Positions 50,873 through 60,289 of a stretch of DNA of 64,000 nucleotides are shown here, piece by piece. Source of the DNA: Alphaproteobacteria bacterium (lineage in GTDB: Bacteria > Pseudomonadota > Alphaproteobacteria > G02398745 > G023898745); assembly GCA_023898745.1 (NCBI GenBank), contig CP060237.1, forward strand, positions 62,001 through 126,000, in the 5' to 3' direction. The notes under the pieces were generated by a model, which had not been told where the DNA came from, did no database searches, and saw only the letters and a program-made list of their open reading frames with translations. Made by a program: the position numbers and the translations under genes. Numbering within the stretch: the stretch's first letter is position 1; every line of letters starts with the position of its first letter.

Positions 50873-52714
50873 TTAATTATTCTGCAAGAAGCTACGTAGC
50901 GGCTTGGAACGATTAGGGTGCTTTAATTTCCTCAACGCTTTTGCCTCAATCTGTCTAATACGCTCACGTGTCACAGAAAACTGCGTTCCCACTTCTTCTA
51001 ACGTATGATCTGTAGTCATACCAATACCAAATCTCATACGTAATACACGCTCCTCACGCGGCGTAAGCGAGGACAATACTTTAGTCGTAGTTTCCTTTAA
51101 GTTAGAGTGCATTGCTGATTCAATTGGCAAAATCGCATTCTTATCTTCAATAAACTCACCAAGATGTGAATCTTCTTCATCACCAATTGGCGTTTCTAGA
51201 CTCACAGGCTCCTTGGCAATTTTCATGACTTTTCTAACCTTTTCAATTGGCATCATTAGCTTCTCTGACAATTCCTCGGGCGTAGGTTCGCGTCCTGTTT
51301 GATGCATAATCTGCCTTGAAGTACGCACTAACTTGTTGATTGTTTCAATCATATGTACAGGAATACGAATTGTTCTTGCTTGATCCGCAATCGAACGGGT
51401 AATCGCCTGACGGATCCACCACGTTGCATATGTGGAAAACTTATAACCACGACGATATTCAAACTTGTCCACAGCTTTCATTAAGCCGATATTCCCCTCT
51501 TGAATCAAATCTAAGAACTGCAAACCACGATTGTTGTATTTTTTTGCAATAGAAATTACCAAACGCAAGTTCGCTTCAATCATTTCTTTCTTTGCCCGCT
51601 CCTTGTCGCGCTCACCTCTTTGAAGGGAATGTACAATTTTTCTAAATTCTACGATAGAAATATTATACTCATCTTGAATTCTCTGCGCTTGTTCTTGTAA
51701 ACCATTAATTAAAACTTCATGCTCTTCTAATAAACGTTTCCAACGGAAGTCGTTTAGAGCCTTCAAGTCTTCAAGCCAAACTTTATCATATAAGACATTT
51801 TCGCCAAAGTTTTTGAGAAATACCTCACGCCCAATACCAATTGTTTCTGCTGGGCCGACCAATTCTCGCTCAAACTTATTAAGGGGCTGCACTTCTTCAG
51901 CATGCATCGCAAGAAGTGTAGCCATCTTTTCTGCATTGATTGATAAAGCATCAAAGTTTTGTCGAATTTCTTCTATTAACATCTCATCTTCTTCTTGCAT
52001 CGCATTGATCTTTTCATACAGCTCAATGTGTTTTGCTAAAGCATTTAGAACGCTTGCTTTTAATTCCGTATTATCACTCACAAATTCATCTTCATCATCA
52101 AAATCATTTTCACTGCTTGAATCTGTTGTTGTAACAATGTCTTTCAGAACAAACTTTCCTTCTGAAAGATTTTCATGCCAGATCTTTGCCATTTTATATG
52201 TCAATGGACTTTTACTAATCCACGTCAATACTTGAATCTTCCCTGACTCAATGCGTTTTGCGATTTCAATTTCCCCATCGCGTGATAAAAGCTCAATATT
52301 ACCCATTTCGCGTAAATAGATGCGTACAGGATCATCAGCATGACCAGCCGCAACACCTTCATCACGGACTTCTATCTCTTCGTGAAAATCTAGACTATCT
52401 TCTGATGAGCTGCCTTCTTCTGTGTTGTCACTTTCTTCCACTTCATCACTATCGATGATATAAATACCCATGTCTGTAATTAAATTCATCGTATCATCGA
52501 TTTGATCCGATGTTAGTTGATCGTGTGGCAAAGCGTCATTAATCTCATCATAAGTTACATAACCTCGCCTTTTACCTTTAACGATAAGTTGCTTAACACT
52601 TGGATGTAATTTGCTTGTCTCTAACAAGTTATCTTCTTCTTCGGAGTCATACACTCCATCTATATCTGTGTATAGTTTCGAAGCCTTGTTATTTGACATC
52701 TTTTTTTTCGCCAT
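50873..52714 (-). CDS. rpoD: RNA polymerase primary sigma factor RpoD
   Basis: Housekeeping sigma70, 613 residues. Region 1.1 is present (HPSVKQLIVKGKRRGYVTYD), region 2 reads FLDLIQEGNIGLMKAVDKFE and YATWWIRQAITRSIADQ, and region 4.2 has TLEEVGTQFSVTRERIRQIE. This supports the near-consensus TTGACA/TATAAT promoters seen in the window. The gene is alone, convergent with nothing, following the Fic gene by 80 bases. Confidence 0.96.
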   Translation of the reverse strand: MAKKKMSNNKASKLYTDIDGVYDSEEEDNLLETSKLHPSVKQLIVKGKRRGYVTYDEINDALPHDQLTSDQIDDTMNLITDMGIYIIDSDEVEESDNTEEGSSSEDSLDFHEEIEVRDEGVAAGHADDPVRIYLREMGNIELLSRDGEIEIAKRIESGKIQVLTWISKSPLTYKMAKIWHENLSEGKFVLKDIVTTTDSSSENDFDDEDEFVSDNTELKASVLNALAKHIELYEKINAMQEEDEMLIEEIRQNFDALSINAEKMATLLAMHAEEVQPLNKFERELVGPAETIGIGREVFLKNFGENVLYDKVWLEDLKALNDFRWKRLLEEHEVLINGLQEQAQRIQDEYNISIVEFRKIVHSLQRGERDKERAKKEMIEANLRLVISIAKKYNNRGLQFLDLIQEGNIGLMKAVDKFEYRRGYKFSTYATWWIRQAITRSIADQARTIRIPVHMIETINKLVRTSRQIMHQTGREPTPEELSEKLMMPIEKVRKVMKIAKEPVSLETPIGDEEDSHLGEFIEDKNAILPIESAMHSNLKETTTKVLSSLTPREERVLRMRFGIGMTTDHTLEEVGTQFSVTRERIRQIEAKALRKLKHPNRSKPLRSFLQNN

Positions 52715-52920
52715 TATGATCTCCCAGCATAAATTAAAAAAAGAGGTGCTTTTTTAAAACACCACTCTATTCTATAGTAGCAAAGCTAAAATCAGTCTCC
52801 AAATTTTGAATAAATTTTAATGCATTATTCTGTAAAAAATGTCAATTTTTTAGCGGATTTTGCCCTAGGTTTTTCTTTAACGTATTTATAGGGTGAATTA
52901 TTGTAGTTGCCAAGAGAAAA

Positions 52921-53538
52921 TCACATATATCTTAAATAATTTAGAAAACTTAAAAGTCCTAGTAAGCAAGAAACCCATAAAAACACGCGCTCCAGCCCAT
53001 ACAAACCACCAGAAAAAACCGAAAGAAAAATAAGAAAAAGTGTAATAATTTGAAACACCGTCTTAAATTTTCCAAAAATATCAACGCGCATTTTATAAAA
53101 TTGACGCAACCCTGAGATTGCAAAATCCCTAAATAATATAAGAAAGACAGGGATCAAATCTACATTCTTCATCCACTTCAAAATAGCCATCATCAAAAAT
53201 GTACTGATAACAAAAATCTTATCAGAGATTTGATCAAGCATAGCGCCAAATTTCGTTTCGCTCTTTAAAGAACGAGCCAAGTAACCATCTAAGACATCAG
53301 ACACTGAGCCTATAACAAACAACCCAAATGCAATTTTTAAACCCTCTTGTGTTCTCTGATACATAAAATACAGCATAAATGGCAGTATCAGAATTCTCAA
53401 TAGAGAAATAAGATTTGGAACACTCGAAATAGAGCTGTTAGGTAAACTGACTTTTTTCAAACATGACTTTAATTGTGTCCCTTCGTTATTTAACAAAATA
53501 TTAACAATCGAATCAACTTTGCTCGTTATTCTGAGCAT
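52921..53538 (-). CDS. pgsA: CDP-diacylglycerol-glycerol-3-phosphate 3-phosphatidyltransferase
   Basis: Membrane enzyme for phosphatidylglycerol synthesis. The CDP-alcohol phosphotransferase motif SDVLDGYLARS through FGAMLDQISDK (D-x2-D-G-x2-A-R...G-x3-D-x3-D) is complete. Length 205 includes about 35 extra residues before the usual start (SVPNLISLLRI). The first codons (MLRITS) come from sequence adjoining a dispersed repeat, so this extension may be an annotation artefact or a recent addition. Confidence 0.9.
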   Translation of the reverse strand: MLRITSKVDSIVNILLNNEGTQLKSCLKKVSLPNSSISSVPNLISLLRILILPFMLYFMYQRTQEGLKIAFGLFVIGSVSDVLDGYLARSLKSETKFGAMLDQISDKIFVISTFLMMAILKWMKNVDLIPVFLILFRDFAISGLRQFYKMRVDIFGKFKTVFQIITLFLIFLSVFSGGLYGLERVFLWVSCLLGLLSFLNYLRYM

Positions 53539-53544
53539 AGCAAA

Positions 53545-53605
53545 AAAATCTCCTCGCAGTCGAACTTAGGAAGAGCCTTCAACCTAAAGAGCTCAGGATG
53601 ACAGA
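53545..53605. repeat. Second dispersed repeat type, copy B
   Basis: CTCCTCGCAGTCGAACTTAG, GGAAGAGCCTTCAACC, GCTCAGGATGACAG. Shares element order with the region at 42113-42180. It lies just upstream of pgsA. Confidence 0.4.
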
Positions 53606-53671
53606 GAACTGGCTTTACAAAAATTTAAATTAAATTTATAATAAAAATAAGGATGATTCTTATAATAACGG

Positions 53672-53926
53672 ATGGAAACCCAAACAAAAAGCGTCCTTTT
53701 TCCTTTTATCTTAGCTTTAGTCGTAGGTTCGCTCATAAATATTGGCATTGATGCTATTCCATTAGATGACACCGATATCCCGGCGCAAGGATATCATGCT
53801 ACTGTTGTATTTACGGAAGATTATTCAGCCACAACAGGTGCGGCTTATGCAGGTTTCTTGTTATTGAAGGGACTAGTGTATGTAGGAAGTTTTTACTTAT
53901 TTCTAAAAATCTGGCAGATTCTTTAA
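53672..53926 (+). CDS. Small two-helix membrane protein, unknown
   Basis: 84 residues: an N-terminal helix (VLFPFILALVVGSLINIGI), a polar loop with acidic residues (IPLDDTDIPAQGYHA) and a C-terminal helix (LLLKGLVYVGSFYLFLKIW). Not recognised. The stop overlaps the convergent small ORF by four bases. Upstream is AT-rich with the second repeat type nearby. Confidence 0.6.
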   Translation: METQTKSVLFPFILALVVGSLINIGIDAIPLDDTDIPAQGYHATVVFTEDYSATTGAAYAGFLLLKGLVYVGSFYLFLKIWQIL

Positions 53927-54147
53927 GCTTCAGAATTTTGGTTTGCAAAAATTCTGCATGTCTGTGGATCATTTATTTCAGACAAAAAGTGCTCAACAGA
54001 ATGAAACTTTATAAGTGTTGGGGCTAGCCTGTCTAACACCCCACCCCATACAAAAAATCCACCTTTTTCTAGATATTTCAAAAACGCTGCTTTGTAAATA
54101 TCTGACCATTCAAAAGAATTACTTAGATGAATATTAGCCGCTTTCAT
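53923..54147 (-). CDS. Small unknown protein
   Basis: 74 residues, not recognised; composition looks protein-like (aromatic and charged residues well mixed, SFEWSDIYKAAFLKYLEKGG, GGFFVWGGVLDRLAP). It is not membrane-bound. No clear ribosome site was found before the ATG. Convergent with the small membrane protein to its left. Confidence 0.45.
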   Translation of the reverse strand: MKAANIHLSNSFEWSDIYKAAFLKYLEKGGFFVWGGVLDRLAPTLIKFHSVEHFLSEINDPQTCRIFANQNSEA

Positions 54148-54223
54148 TTAAAATTTATGTTGGGGTTCCATGTTCTCATCATATCATGTAAGCTACAATT
54201 TGAAAAAGTACTTTCAAAAAAAT

Positions 54224-54982
54224 ATGTTTTTTTTCTTATTCTCAGTTGTCCTACAACCTGATCAAACACCAAAAAAACCTTTGCAAGAATTATTGGAGCG
54301 AGATGGATACAAAAAAGACAAAGACTCGCTTAAATCTTATACACAAGAAAAATGGATTCGACCACCTGGAACAGAGCGCGCACATCTTCAAGAAAAAACG
54401 ATCCATAGTATAAATAGGGATTTTATACTCGCAAAACTCAATGCACTCAACATGCTTGATCGAGTTATGCCATCCAAAACGCAATACACTTACATTATTT
54501 TTCATGGAGCTTATGCAACAACCATGGAAAACAGGATTTCCTTTTTTAAAAATACACTCCCTAATATTCAGTACAAACAAGTTGTGTTTTTGACAGGCGC
54601 AAGACTTTTAGATCCAGTAAAAGAGCCGTCTTTTATAGCTTTAGGATTTCAAACAGAGTATCACGTCGCTAGATATCTCATGAAAAAGCATAAGTTTCAT
54701 AATGTATGTGTGATAAATGCTAAAGGCAAGAATGGCGCGCGCCCCAATACCGCTGACACCGTACAAGCGTGGCTTGAAACCAGTCCGCAACCAGGTACAA
54801 TCTTGGCTATTTCCAATAACCCGTATATCCAAAGACAGGACTTAATACTTAAAACACTTCTTGGTAACAAGTTTCAGGTTGAAACTGTGGGAGAAGCGGC
54901 ACTTTCCGATATAAAAATTTCTGTATTATTGGATGAGCTTGCACGACTCATTTTCACAGAGCTTCAATCAAAAAACTTTTGA
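54224..54982 (+). CDS. Unknown exported protein, possibly DUF218-like
   Basis: 252 residues from ATG 54224; the longer start at 54170 is less likely because the short uncharged leader MFFFLFSVVLQPDQTP begins here. Parts such as YTYIIFHGAYATTM, QVVFLTGARLL, and TILAISNNPYIQRQDLILK have the strand-loop spacing of DUF218/YdcF-type Rossmann-like proteins, but similarity is weak. It ends 19 bases inside the convergent putP. Confidence 0.55.
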   Translation: MFFFLFSVVLQPDQTPKKPLQELLERDGYKKDKDSLKSYTQEKWIRPPGTERAHLQEKTIHSINRDFILAKLNALNMLDRVMPSKTQYTYIIFHGAYATTMENRISFFKNTLPNIQYKQVVFLTGARLLDPVKEPSFIALGFQTEYHVARYLMKKHKFHNVCVINAKGKNGARPNTADTVQAWLETSPQPGTILAISNNPYIQRQDLILKTLLGNKFQVETVGEAALSDIKISVLLDELARLIFTELQSKNF

Positions 54983-56403
54983 CTATAATTATGAGAACGG
55001 TCACACAAACTTACCAAAATAATCGCAGTTAAATTTGCGATAAACCCAGGCAAAAGTTCGTATAATTGAAAAATTTCATATTCTTTATAAATACTGCTTA
55101 GCCACATCCAAATAAATATTGTCGCTGTTCCAACAACCATCCCAGAAATTGCGCCGCGCGCTGTCATGCGTTTCCAGAATAAGGAAAGCAAGATTATAGG
55201 ACCAAATGAAGAACCGAGCCCCGCCCATGCATGCCCTACAAGCGACAAAACAGAATTTTTTGTATCATCCCAAGCAAAATAAACCGCGATCACCGATACT
55301 ACGAATACGGCTAAACGCCCTATCCAAATAAGCTCATTTGGTGTTGCCTCTTTTTTACGAGTAAAGTGATAGATATCTTCCGCAAATGCACTCGACGCTA
55401 AAATTAAAAGCGCAGCAACTGTACTCATAACGCTTGATAACGCTGCCGCTATAAGCACACCTTCAATCCAAGGATTTGCTAAAGCTTTGCTAAGCGACAT
55501 AAAGACAGCTTCCGGGTTTGCTAACGGCGCTCCCGCAAAATACACTCGACCCAAAAACCCAACCAAAAACGCTCCAACTAAACACAAAATCATCCAAGTC
55601 ATACAAATCCAACGTGCTTTTTTTATTTCCGTTTTGTTTTTAGCAGCCATAAATCGCACAAGAAGATGTGGTTGACCAAAATATCCCAACCCCCAAGATA
55701 ACGAAGAAACAAGACTAACTATAGAAACGTCATGATATATATCAAAATAGCCAGGGCCTATTTGTTGAATTAAGCTACCTGTTCCTCCAATAGAAAACAG
55801 CGTAACTAAAGGAAGAAACAGCATAGCAAATAACATTAATGTGCCTTGAAACACATCTACCCAGTTTACAGCCAAAAAACCGCCTATTCCTGCGTAAATT
55901 ACAATAACAGGTACGCTAATAAATAACGCCATCTTATAAGATATTCCAAAGGATGTTTGAAATAATAATGCACAAGACACAAAACTCGATGAACTATAAA
56001 GTGTAAAAAATATCAGTATAATTACAGCGGTCACTAGACGCAATAATCGATGATTTTGCGAAAAACGAGCCTCTAAGTATGTTGGAATTGTAAGCGCATT
56101 GTTCGCTTTGATTGTAAATTCATGTAAACGATGCGCGACCAGCTTCCAATTTAAATACGCACCTATACATAGTCCTATTGGGATCCATAAACTTTGTAGT
56201 CCTACAGCATAAGCCGCGCCCGGGATACCCAACATCAAAAAACCACTCATATCAGACGCGCCTACACCAAGGGCTGTCACGATAGAGTTCAATTTACGGC
56301 CACCCAAAATATAATCCGACATACTTTTGGTAGATTTATAGCCCAAATACCCAATATAAAAAATGATCAAAAAATACAAAATAACTGTAATTGTAAGCTG
56401 CAT
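54964..56403 (-). CDS. putP: Sodium/proline symporter PutP
   Basis: SSS-family transporter with about 12-13 membrane helices. Characteristic segments: YFLIIFYIGYLGYKSTKSMS, the Na+ site region GVGASDMSGFLMLGIPGAAY, and LVGHAWAGLGSSFGPIILLSLFWKRMT. Amino acid import fits a host-associated life. ATG 56403 gives 479 residues and the normal PutP beginning (MQLTITVILYF); the longest ORF begins at 56472. Confidence 0.92.
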   Translation of the reverse strand: MQLTITVILYFLIIFYIGYLGYKSTKSMSDYILGGRKLNSIVTALGVGASDMSGFLMLGIPGAAYAVGLQSLWIPIGLCIGAYLNWKLVAHRLHEFTIKANNALTIPTYLEARFSQNHRLLRLVTAVIILIFFTLYSSSSFVSCALLFQTSFGISYKMALFISVPVIVIYAGIGGFLAVNWVDVFQGTLMLFAMLFLPLVTLFSIGGTGSLIQQIGPGYFDIYHDVSIVSLVSSLSWGLGYFGQPHLLVRFMAAKNKTEIKKARWICMTWMILCLVGAFLVGFLGRVYFAGAPLANPEAVFMSLSKALANPWIEGVLIAAALSSVMSTVAALLILASSAFAEDIYHFTRKKEATPNELIWIGRLAVFVVSVIAVYFAWDDTKNSVLSLVGHAWAGLGSSFGPIILLSLFWKRMTARGAISGMVVGTATIFIWMWLSSIYKEYEIFQLYELLPGFIANLTAIILVSLCDRSHNYSQKFFD

Positions 56404-56532
56404 AAAATGTCTAGACATACTAACATTATTGCATTGTAGCACAAAACCAATGGCTCTGACCTTATGCAACAATTGATCTCAAGATATTAAAGCAAAAGAA
56501 AGTGTGATTTTATTCTTTCAAGTGATTTAAAA

Positions 56533-57027
56533 ATGCAAATTGAATATGCCAAAATACCCTATTGGAGCCTTGCATCTTTTCTAATGAATACCAACCTACT
56601 AAAAACAGTTTTTATGTTTCTTGCTATAAGTTTGCTATGCAATGTGTATTTTTATTTTAAGCTGCCAAGCGCCTCATCTTCCCAAATGATTGCGCATAAC
56701 GCTTTTGATAAGATGACGCAACAAGTTAGGCGCCAAATGCAAACCTATCCTCAAAAACTACACACTAAGACATGGGATTATAAAATCGCTGTAAAAGATT
56801 TATCTGTTCAGGTTGGAAGCTTAACAAAACTAAGTATGCAGTTGGAAAATGAGCGAGATGCATATCGCAAATCTGATCAAGCCATTAAAGACGAGATAGC
56901 AGATGAGCTTGCTGATTTACTTTCTCTGGCACTTTTTATTGCACATGAGTTAAAAATTGATATCATGAAAGCATGGGAAAATATGCTGAAAGCAGATGAA
57001 GAGAAGTTTATTAAGAACACTCGTTAG
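56533..57027 (+). CDS. Membrane-anchored MazG-like pyrophosphohydrolase
   Basis: 164 residues. An N-terminal hydrophobic helix (about residues 22-42, LLKTVFMFLAISLLCNVYFYF) precedes a helical domain with the MazG-like metal pattern: QLENERDAYRKSDQAIKDEI, then ADELADLLSLALFIAHELKI (E-x-A-D-E-L-A-D) and KAWENMLKADEEKF. Family enzymes hydrolyse NTPs to NMP and pyrophosphate. Anchoring of such a domain is unusual. Function and topology are inferred. Confidence 0.7.
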   Translation: MQIEYAKIPYWSLASFLMNTNLLKTVFMFLAISLLCNVYFYFKLPSASSSQMIAHNAFDKMTQQVRRQMQTYPQKLHTKTWDYKIAVKDLSVQVGSLTKLSMQLENERDAYRKSDQAIKDEIADELADLLSLALFIAHELKIDIMKAWENMLKADEEKFIKNTR

Positions 57028-57033
57028 AAACGC

Positions 57034-57098
57034 TGTCATGGCGAGCGTAGCATAGCCATCCATATGGATCACCACGGCGCTTCGCGCCTCGTGATGAC
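57034..57098. repeat. Dispersed palindromic element, copy 9
   Basis: TGTCATGGCGAGCG, ATAGCCATCCA, GGATCACCACGGC, CTCGTGATGACA. Between the convergent MazG-like and acetyltransferase genes. Confidence 0.85.
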
Positions 57099-57100
57099 AG

Positions 57101-57925
57101 CTACACTGATTTTGTCCAAAAATAAGCTTGGTATGCCCAAGTTTTCTCTAAACCTAATTTTTGACATACACCTAACGCCATAGCATCACACATCAAATAA
57201 GATGCAACTTGCTCATAACCTCTTTGTCGCATTTCATTTAAGGCATACATGCGCAAAGAACCGCTAAACCCTCGCCTTCTGTACTCTTTTAATGTTGCGC
57301 CATCCAGAAACGACACAAGATGAGACGTTACCGCAACACTAATAACAGCCGCAGGCTTTTCATTCACATAACCAATATACCGCTTTATTGGCGCATCTTC
57401 ACCAAACCCCAAGTAAAAATTCATCTTTTTATATGCATCCTGAGCTTTTTGAGGCATATTGAAGACCGTTCCTACAACTTTCATCCAATCCTCTAACACA
57501 GCCTCACTATCAACGGGTCTTATTTGCAAATTCTGAGGCAGAACCTGCGGAACTGTATAGTTAGTTGAACCAAGGACAACTTGCGTTGAACCATGCGACT
57601 GAAAACCCTTGTTAAGCAAGGCCTTTTGTAGCTCTAACTCATAATCTTCTGCATACCACACAAAACCGGGAATTGGCTTATTCTTAAAGAAATCAATTTC
57701 TCTTTGAATAGATGTATTAATATTTTGTTGATATTGACTAAAAATAACCCCGTTCATATTCAGAAGCGGCACGCCTGAATAAACACGAAGCACGCCATCT
57801 TCTTGCGACCAATGAGCACTTCGCACAATACCTGCCTCCGCAAATAACTTATGCATATCTTGAAAATGTGTTTTCAAAATTGCATGTGGTGAGGCATGTT
57901 GCTTAAGTGCATGCATAGACCGCAC
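57101..57925 (-). CDS. GNAT-family N-acetyltransferase
   Basis: The C-terminal half has a GNAT fold with the acetyl-CoA loop RRRGFSGSLRMYALNEMRQRG and the final strands CDAMALGVCQKLGLEKTWAY. The N-terminal half (about 1-130) is a variable domain that may also have a GNAT-like fold. Substrate unknown. Length 274. Confidence 0.8.
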   Translation of the reverse strand: MRSMHALKQHASPHAILKTHFQDMHKLFAEAGIVRSAHWSQEDGVLRVYSGVPLLNMNGVIFSQYQQNINTSIQREIDFFKNKPIPGFVWYAEDYELELQKALLNKGFQSHGSTQVVLGSTNYTVPQVLPQNLQIRPVDSEAVLEDWMKVVGTVFNMPQKAQDAYKKMNFYLGFGEDAPIKRYIGYVNEKPAAVISVAVTSHLVSFLDGATLKEYRRRGFSGSLRMYALNEMRQRGYEQVASYLMCDAMALGVCQKLGLEKTWAYQAYFWTKSV

Positions 57926-58024
57926 TCCATCTAAACTACTTACGCGCTTATTTTAATGGTTTTTGTGAATATATGCAATACGGTAAAAATACGGAATAAA
58001 AATACTCTAAAAAAACATGTTGCA

Positions 58025-58324
58025 TTATATCTGGTTACATTTCACCAAAGGCTTCATAGCTTCCCAAAACAAAATAAATTCATCCAACATAACTGTTATA
58101 AGATCAGAAGTTTTGTATTTTTCTTTATCTGCATGAGTTCGTGCAATCAATTCATCAATCGCTTGAATGGTAATATTCACCTTCTCCAATCTTTTCATTT
58201 CTGTTTTGTAAAATTGCCCCACTTGAAAATCTTCCGAATCAGGCAACTCTTTCATACAACGTTTAACTGCTGCTCGAAAACGATATGCAACGGTAAGCAG
58301 ATTAAAAATATTTTTCATTTTCAC
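58025..58324 (-). CDS. Unknown helical protein
   Basis: Not recognised. 99 residues, helical; contains KRCMKELPDSEDF and TVMLDEFILFWEAMKPLV. It follows csaA by about 30 bases on the same strand and is the last gene of the bcr, HhH (Cdd1), csaA unit. It is probably cytoplasmic. Confidence 0.6.
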   Translation of the reverse strand: MKMKNIFNLLTVAYRFRAAVKRCMKELPDSEDFQVGQFYKTEMKRLEKVNITIQAIDELIARTHADKEKYKTSDLITVMLDEFILFWEAMKPLVKCNQI

Positions 58325-58353
58325 TATCCTCGAATTCTAAAGTTATAATATCA

Positions 58354-58692
58354 TTAGTGTAATTTTTGCCCATTTGGAACTTTTGAATCAATTGTTGCTA
58401 AGCATATAGCATTATTCTCATCAGAAAAACCAACTAGCAAAAACTGCGAGATAAATCCTGCTATATTTCTTTCACCTAAATTGACACAACCTATAACGGA
58501 GCGACCAATGAGAGATTCTGGCGTATAATGAATAGTAACTTGCGCAGATGTCTGCAATACGCCTATTTCATCACCAAAATCTACCCATACTTTAAATGCG
58601 GGATTTTTAGCTCTTGGAAACATTTCTGCTTTTACAACTGTTCCAGAACGCAATTCAACTTGCGCAAATTCTTCATAGCTAATTTTTTTCAT
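58354..58692 (-). CDS. csaA: Chaperone CsaA (tRNA-binding domain)
   Basis: 112 residues matching CsaA throughout: YEEFAQVELRSGTVVKAEMF, NPAFKVWVDFGDEIG, TSAQVT, and the ending LLVGFSDENNAICLATID. CsaA is a small homodimeric OB-fold protein suggested to assist protein export. It overlaps the upstream Cdd1-type gene by 14 bases, so they are co-translated. Confidence 0.92.
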   Translation of the reverse strand: MKKISYEEFAQVELRSGTVVKAEMFPRAKNPAFKVWVDFGDEIGVLQTSAQVTIHYTPESLIGRSVIGCVNLGERNIAGFISQFLLVGFSDENNAICLATIDSKVPNGQKLH

Positions 58693-58942
58693 TTCTACTT
58701 TTCCTTATTTTTGTCCAATTCCACCATGGTGTTTTCTCCCCCGTTTTCGCTTCATGAATAATTGCTGCGAACACATCCCACATACACGGATCATGTCTCT
58801 TGCCTGTAATTTTACAAAGGCGCTTGTACATTTCATCAGGATCTTGTTGTGCTAACTGCTTAATATTTATAATTCCTAAAATCATCAAATCCTCTAAAAC
58901 CGCTTTACCTACATTCATGAGGCTCAACAATTCACTCTTCAT
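58679..58942 (-). CDS. Helix-hairpin-helix protein, pathogenicity-locus Cdd1 type
   Basis: 87 residues. LMILGIINIKQLAQQDPDEM and YKRLCKITGKRHDPC match the Cdd1/TfoX-C-like helix-hairpin-helix family (PF11731). Role unknown; proteins of this family may bind DNA. It is sandwiched between a drug exporter (one-base overlap) and csaA (14-base overlap). Confidence 0.8.
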   Translation of the reverse strand: MKSELLSLMNVGKAVLEDLMILGIINIKQLAQQDPDEMYKRLCKITGKRHDPCMWDVFAAIIHEAKTGEKTPWWNWTKIRKSRNEKN

Positions 58943-60096
58943 TACGCTTCTCGCTCAACAAAGCGTGTAAGAGTCAACATCACAATACTGGTAACAAAAA
59001 AATACAATGGCATCAAAACAACAGATCCATTATGCAAATAACCCAATCCAAACGTAAATAATGAAATAATCGTATAATAAAAAAAACCAAACAAACTGGA
59101 TGCTGTACCCATGCACCATTGATAATCTTTTAAGGCCACAGCTAACGCCTCAGAAGTTGTCATGCAAATCCCTAAACTTATAAAGACTTGTCCAAATAAT
59201 ATGGCCGCAACTAAAACAGAATGCGTTAAAGTGAACGAAGCAACCAACACCATGAGGCTGCCTGCAAAAATGACAGAGCTGCCGAATAAGACATTATTAT
59301 TTTCAGGCCATTTTTTTGCAATCAGCCCTCCTAAAACTGACCCTATCGCGGTTAAAAAGAAGCTTTTTCCATATTGCGTTTCGCTTAAACCTAAAGTTTC
59401 AATTAAAACAAAAGGGCCTTCTGCGAAATAGCCAAAAGTTATGCCATGAGCCAATCCAACTAAGCTCCCATAAATCAAAACCCTTTTGTCTTTCACTAAA
59501 TGCAAAATCACCTCAAAAATAGGATGAGATTTTTTATTAAGCGCGTTAAGCGTTTCTGGCAAATAAAGCGTGATCATGATCTGCAATAATATGCCACATA
59601 TGATAAGCAACAAAAATACATAAGACCAGTGAAAATATTGTGTAATAGCTCCACCGATAATCGGTCCAAGTGCTGGAAATACAGCAAGCCCTGCTCCAAT
59701 TGCTGCATATACTTTCAATAAGCGCGTCCCCTTAAAAGAATCTCGCGCAACCACTTGCGCCAAAACACTTCCAACACTTCCTCCAAAGGCTTGAACTGCT
59801 CTGCTAAGCATAAGGAATGAAATAGATGAGGACATATAACATCCAAAACATCCTATCAAATAGACAAAAAACCCTAATAGTAAACAAGGCTTTCTCCCTA
59901 GTTTGTCAGATAATTTGCCCCAATATAATACACCTAGAGCAAAAAACCCTAGATAAATTGTCAGGGTATATTCTACAGCAGATGCCGATGTTTTGAGCGC
60001 TTGTGCAATTTCAGGTAAAGCAGGTGTGTATAATGACTCTGAAAAAAGCGGAAGTCCGCAAATGAATAAGATTAACCATATGGAAGGTAAAGTCAT
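58942..60096 (-). CDS. Bcr/CflA-type multidrug MFS exporter
   Basis: Twelve-helix MFS transporter of the Bcr/CflA subfamily. The signature GKLSDKLGRKPCLLLGFFVY (loop 2-3) and the helix 4 and 5 features (LSRAVQAFGGSVGSVLAQVV, DSFKGTRLLKVYAAIGAG, PALGPIIGGAI) are clear. Length 384 is typical. First gene of a four-gene minus-strand unit; its substrate is unknown. Confidence 0.88.
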   Translation of the reverse strand: MTLPSIWLILFICGLPLFSESLYTPALPEIAQALKTSASAVEYTLTIYLGFFALGVLYWGKLSDKLGRKPCLLLGFFVYLIGCFGCYMSSSISFLMLSRAVQAFGGSVGSVLAQVVARDSFKGTRLLKVYAAIGAGLAVFPALGPIIGGAITQYFHWSYVFLLLIICGILLQIMITLYLPETLNALNKKSHPIFEVILHLVKDKRVLIYGSLVGLAHGITFGYFAEGPFVLIETLGLSETQYGKSFFLTAIGSVLGGLIAKKWPENNNVLFGSSVIFAGSLMVLVASFTLTHSVLVAAILFGQVFISLGICMTTSEALAVALKDYQWCMGTASSLFGFFYYTIISLFTFGLGYLHNGSVVLMPLYFFVTSIVMLTLTRFVEREA

Positions 60097-60289
60097 ACAT
60101 GCTAAATATTTTTTCTTTATGTTACTGAGATTTCATTTTTGCATCAAGCTTAAAGAGAATACTACAAATACAATGCAGACTCATGACGACCATTGTTACC
60201 GTCCTTCTTTTAAACTACAATTAAAATGGCGACACAATAGCATTCTGTCAGCATCTTGACTCTAAGCGAAACAAAGAGCGAGGATCTTG

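Noticed and set aside
2717..57098. CRISPR array
   Set aside because: The repeats are dispersed, differ in length and orientation, and are not separated by regular spacers.
2717..57098. Insertion sequences carrying transposase
   Set aside because: No transposase or integrase gene is seen in the window; the elements are too short to code for one.
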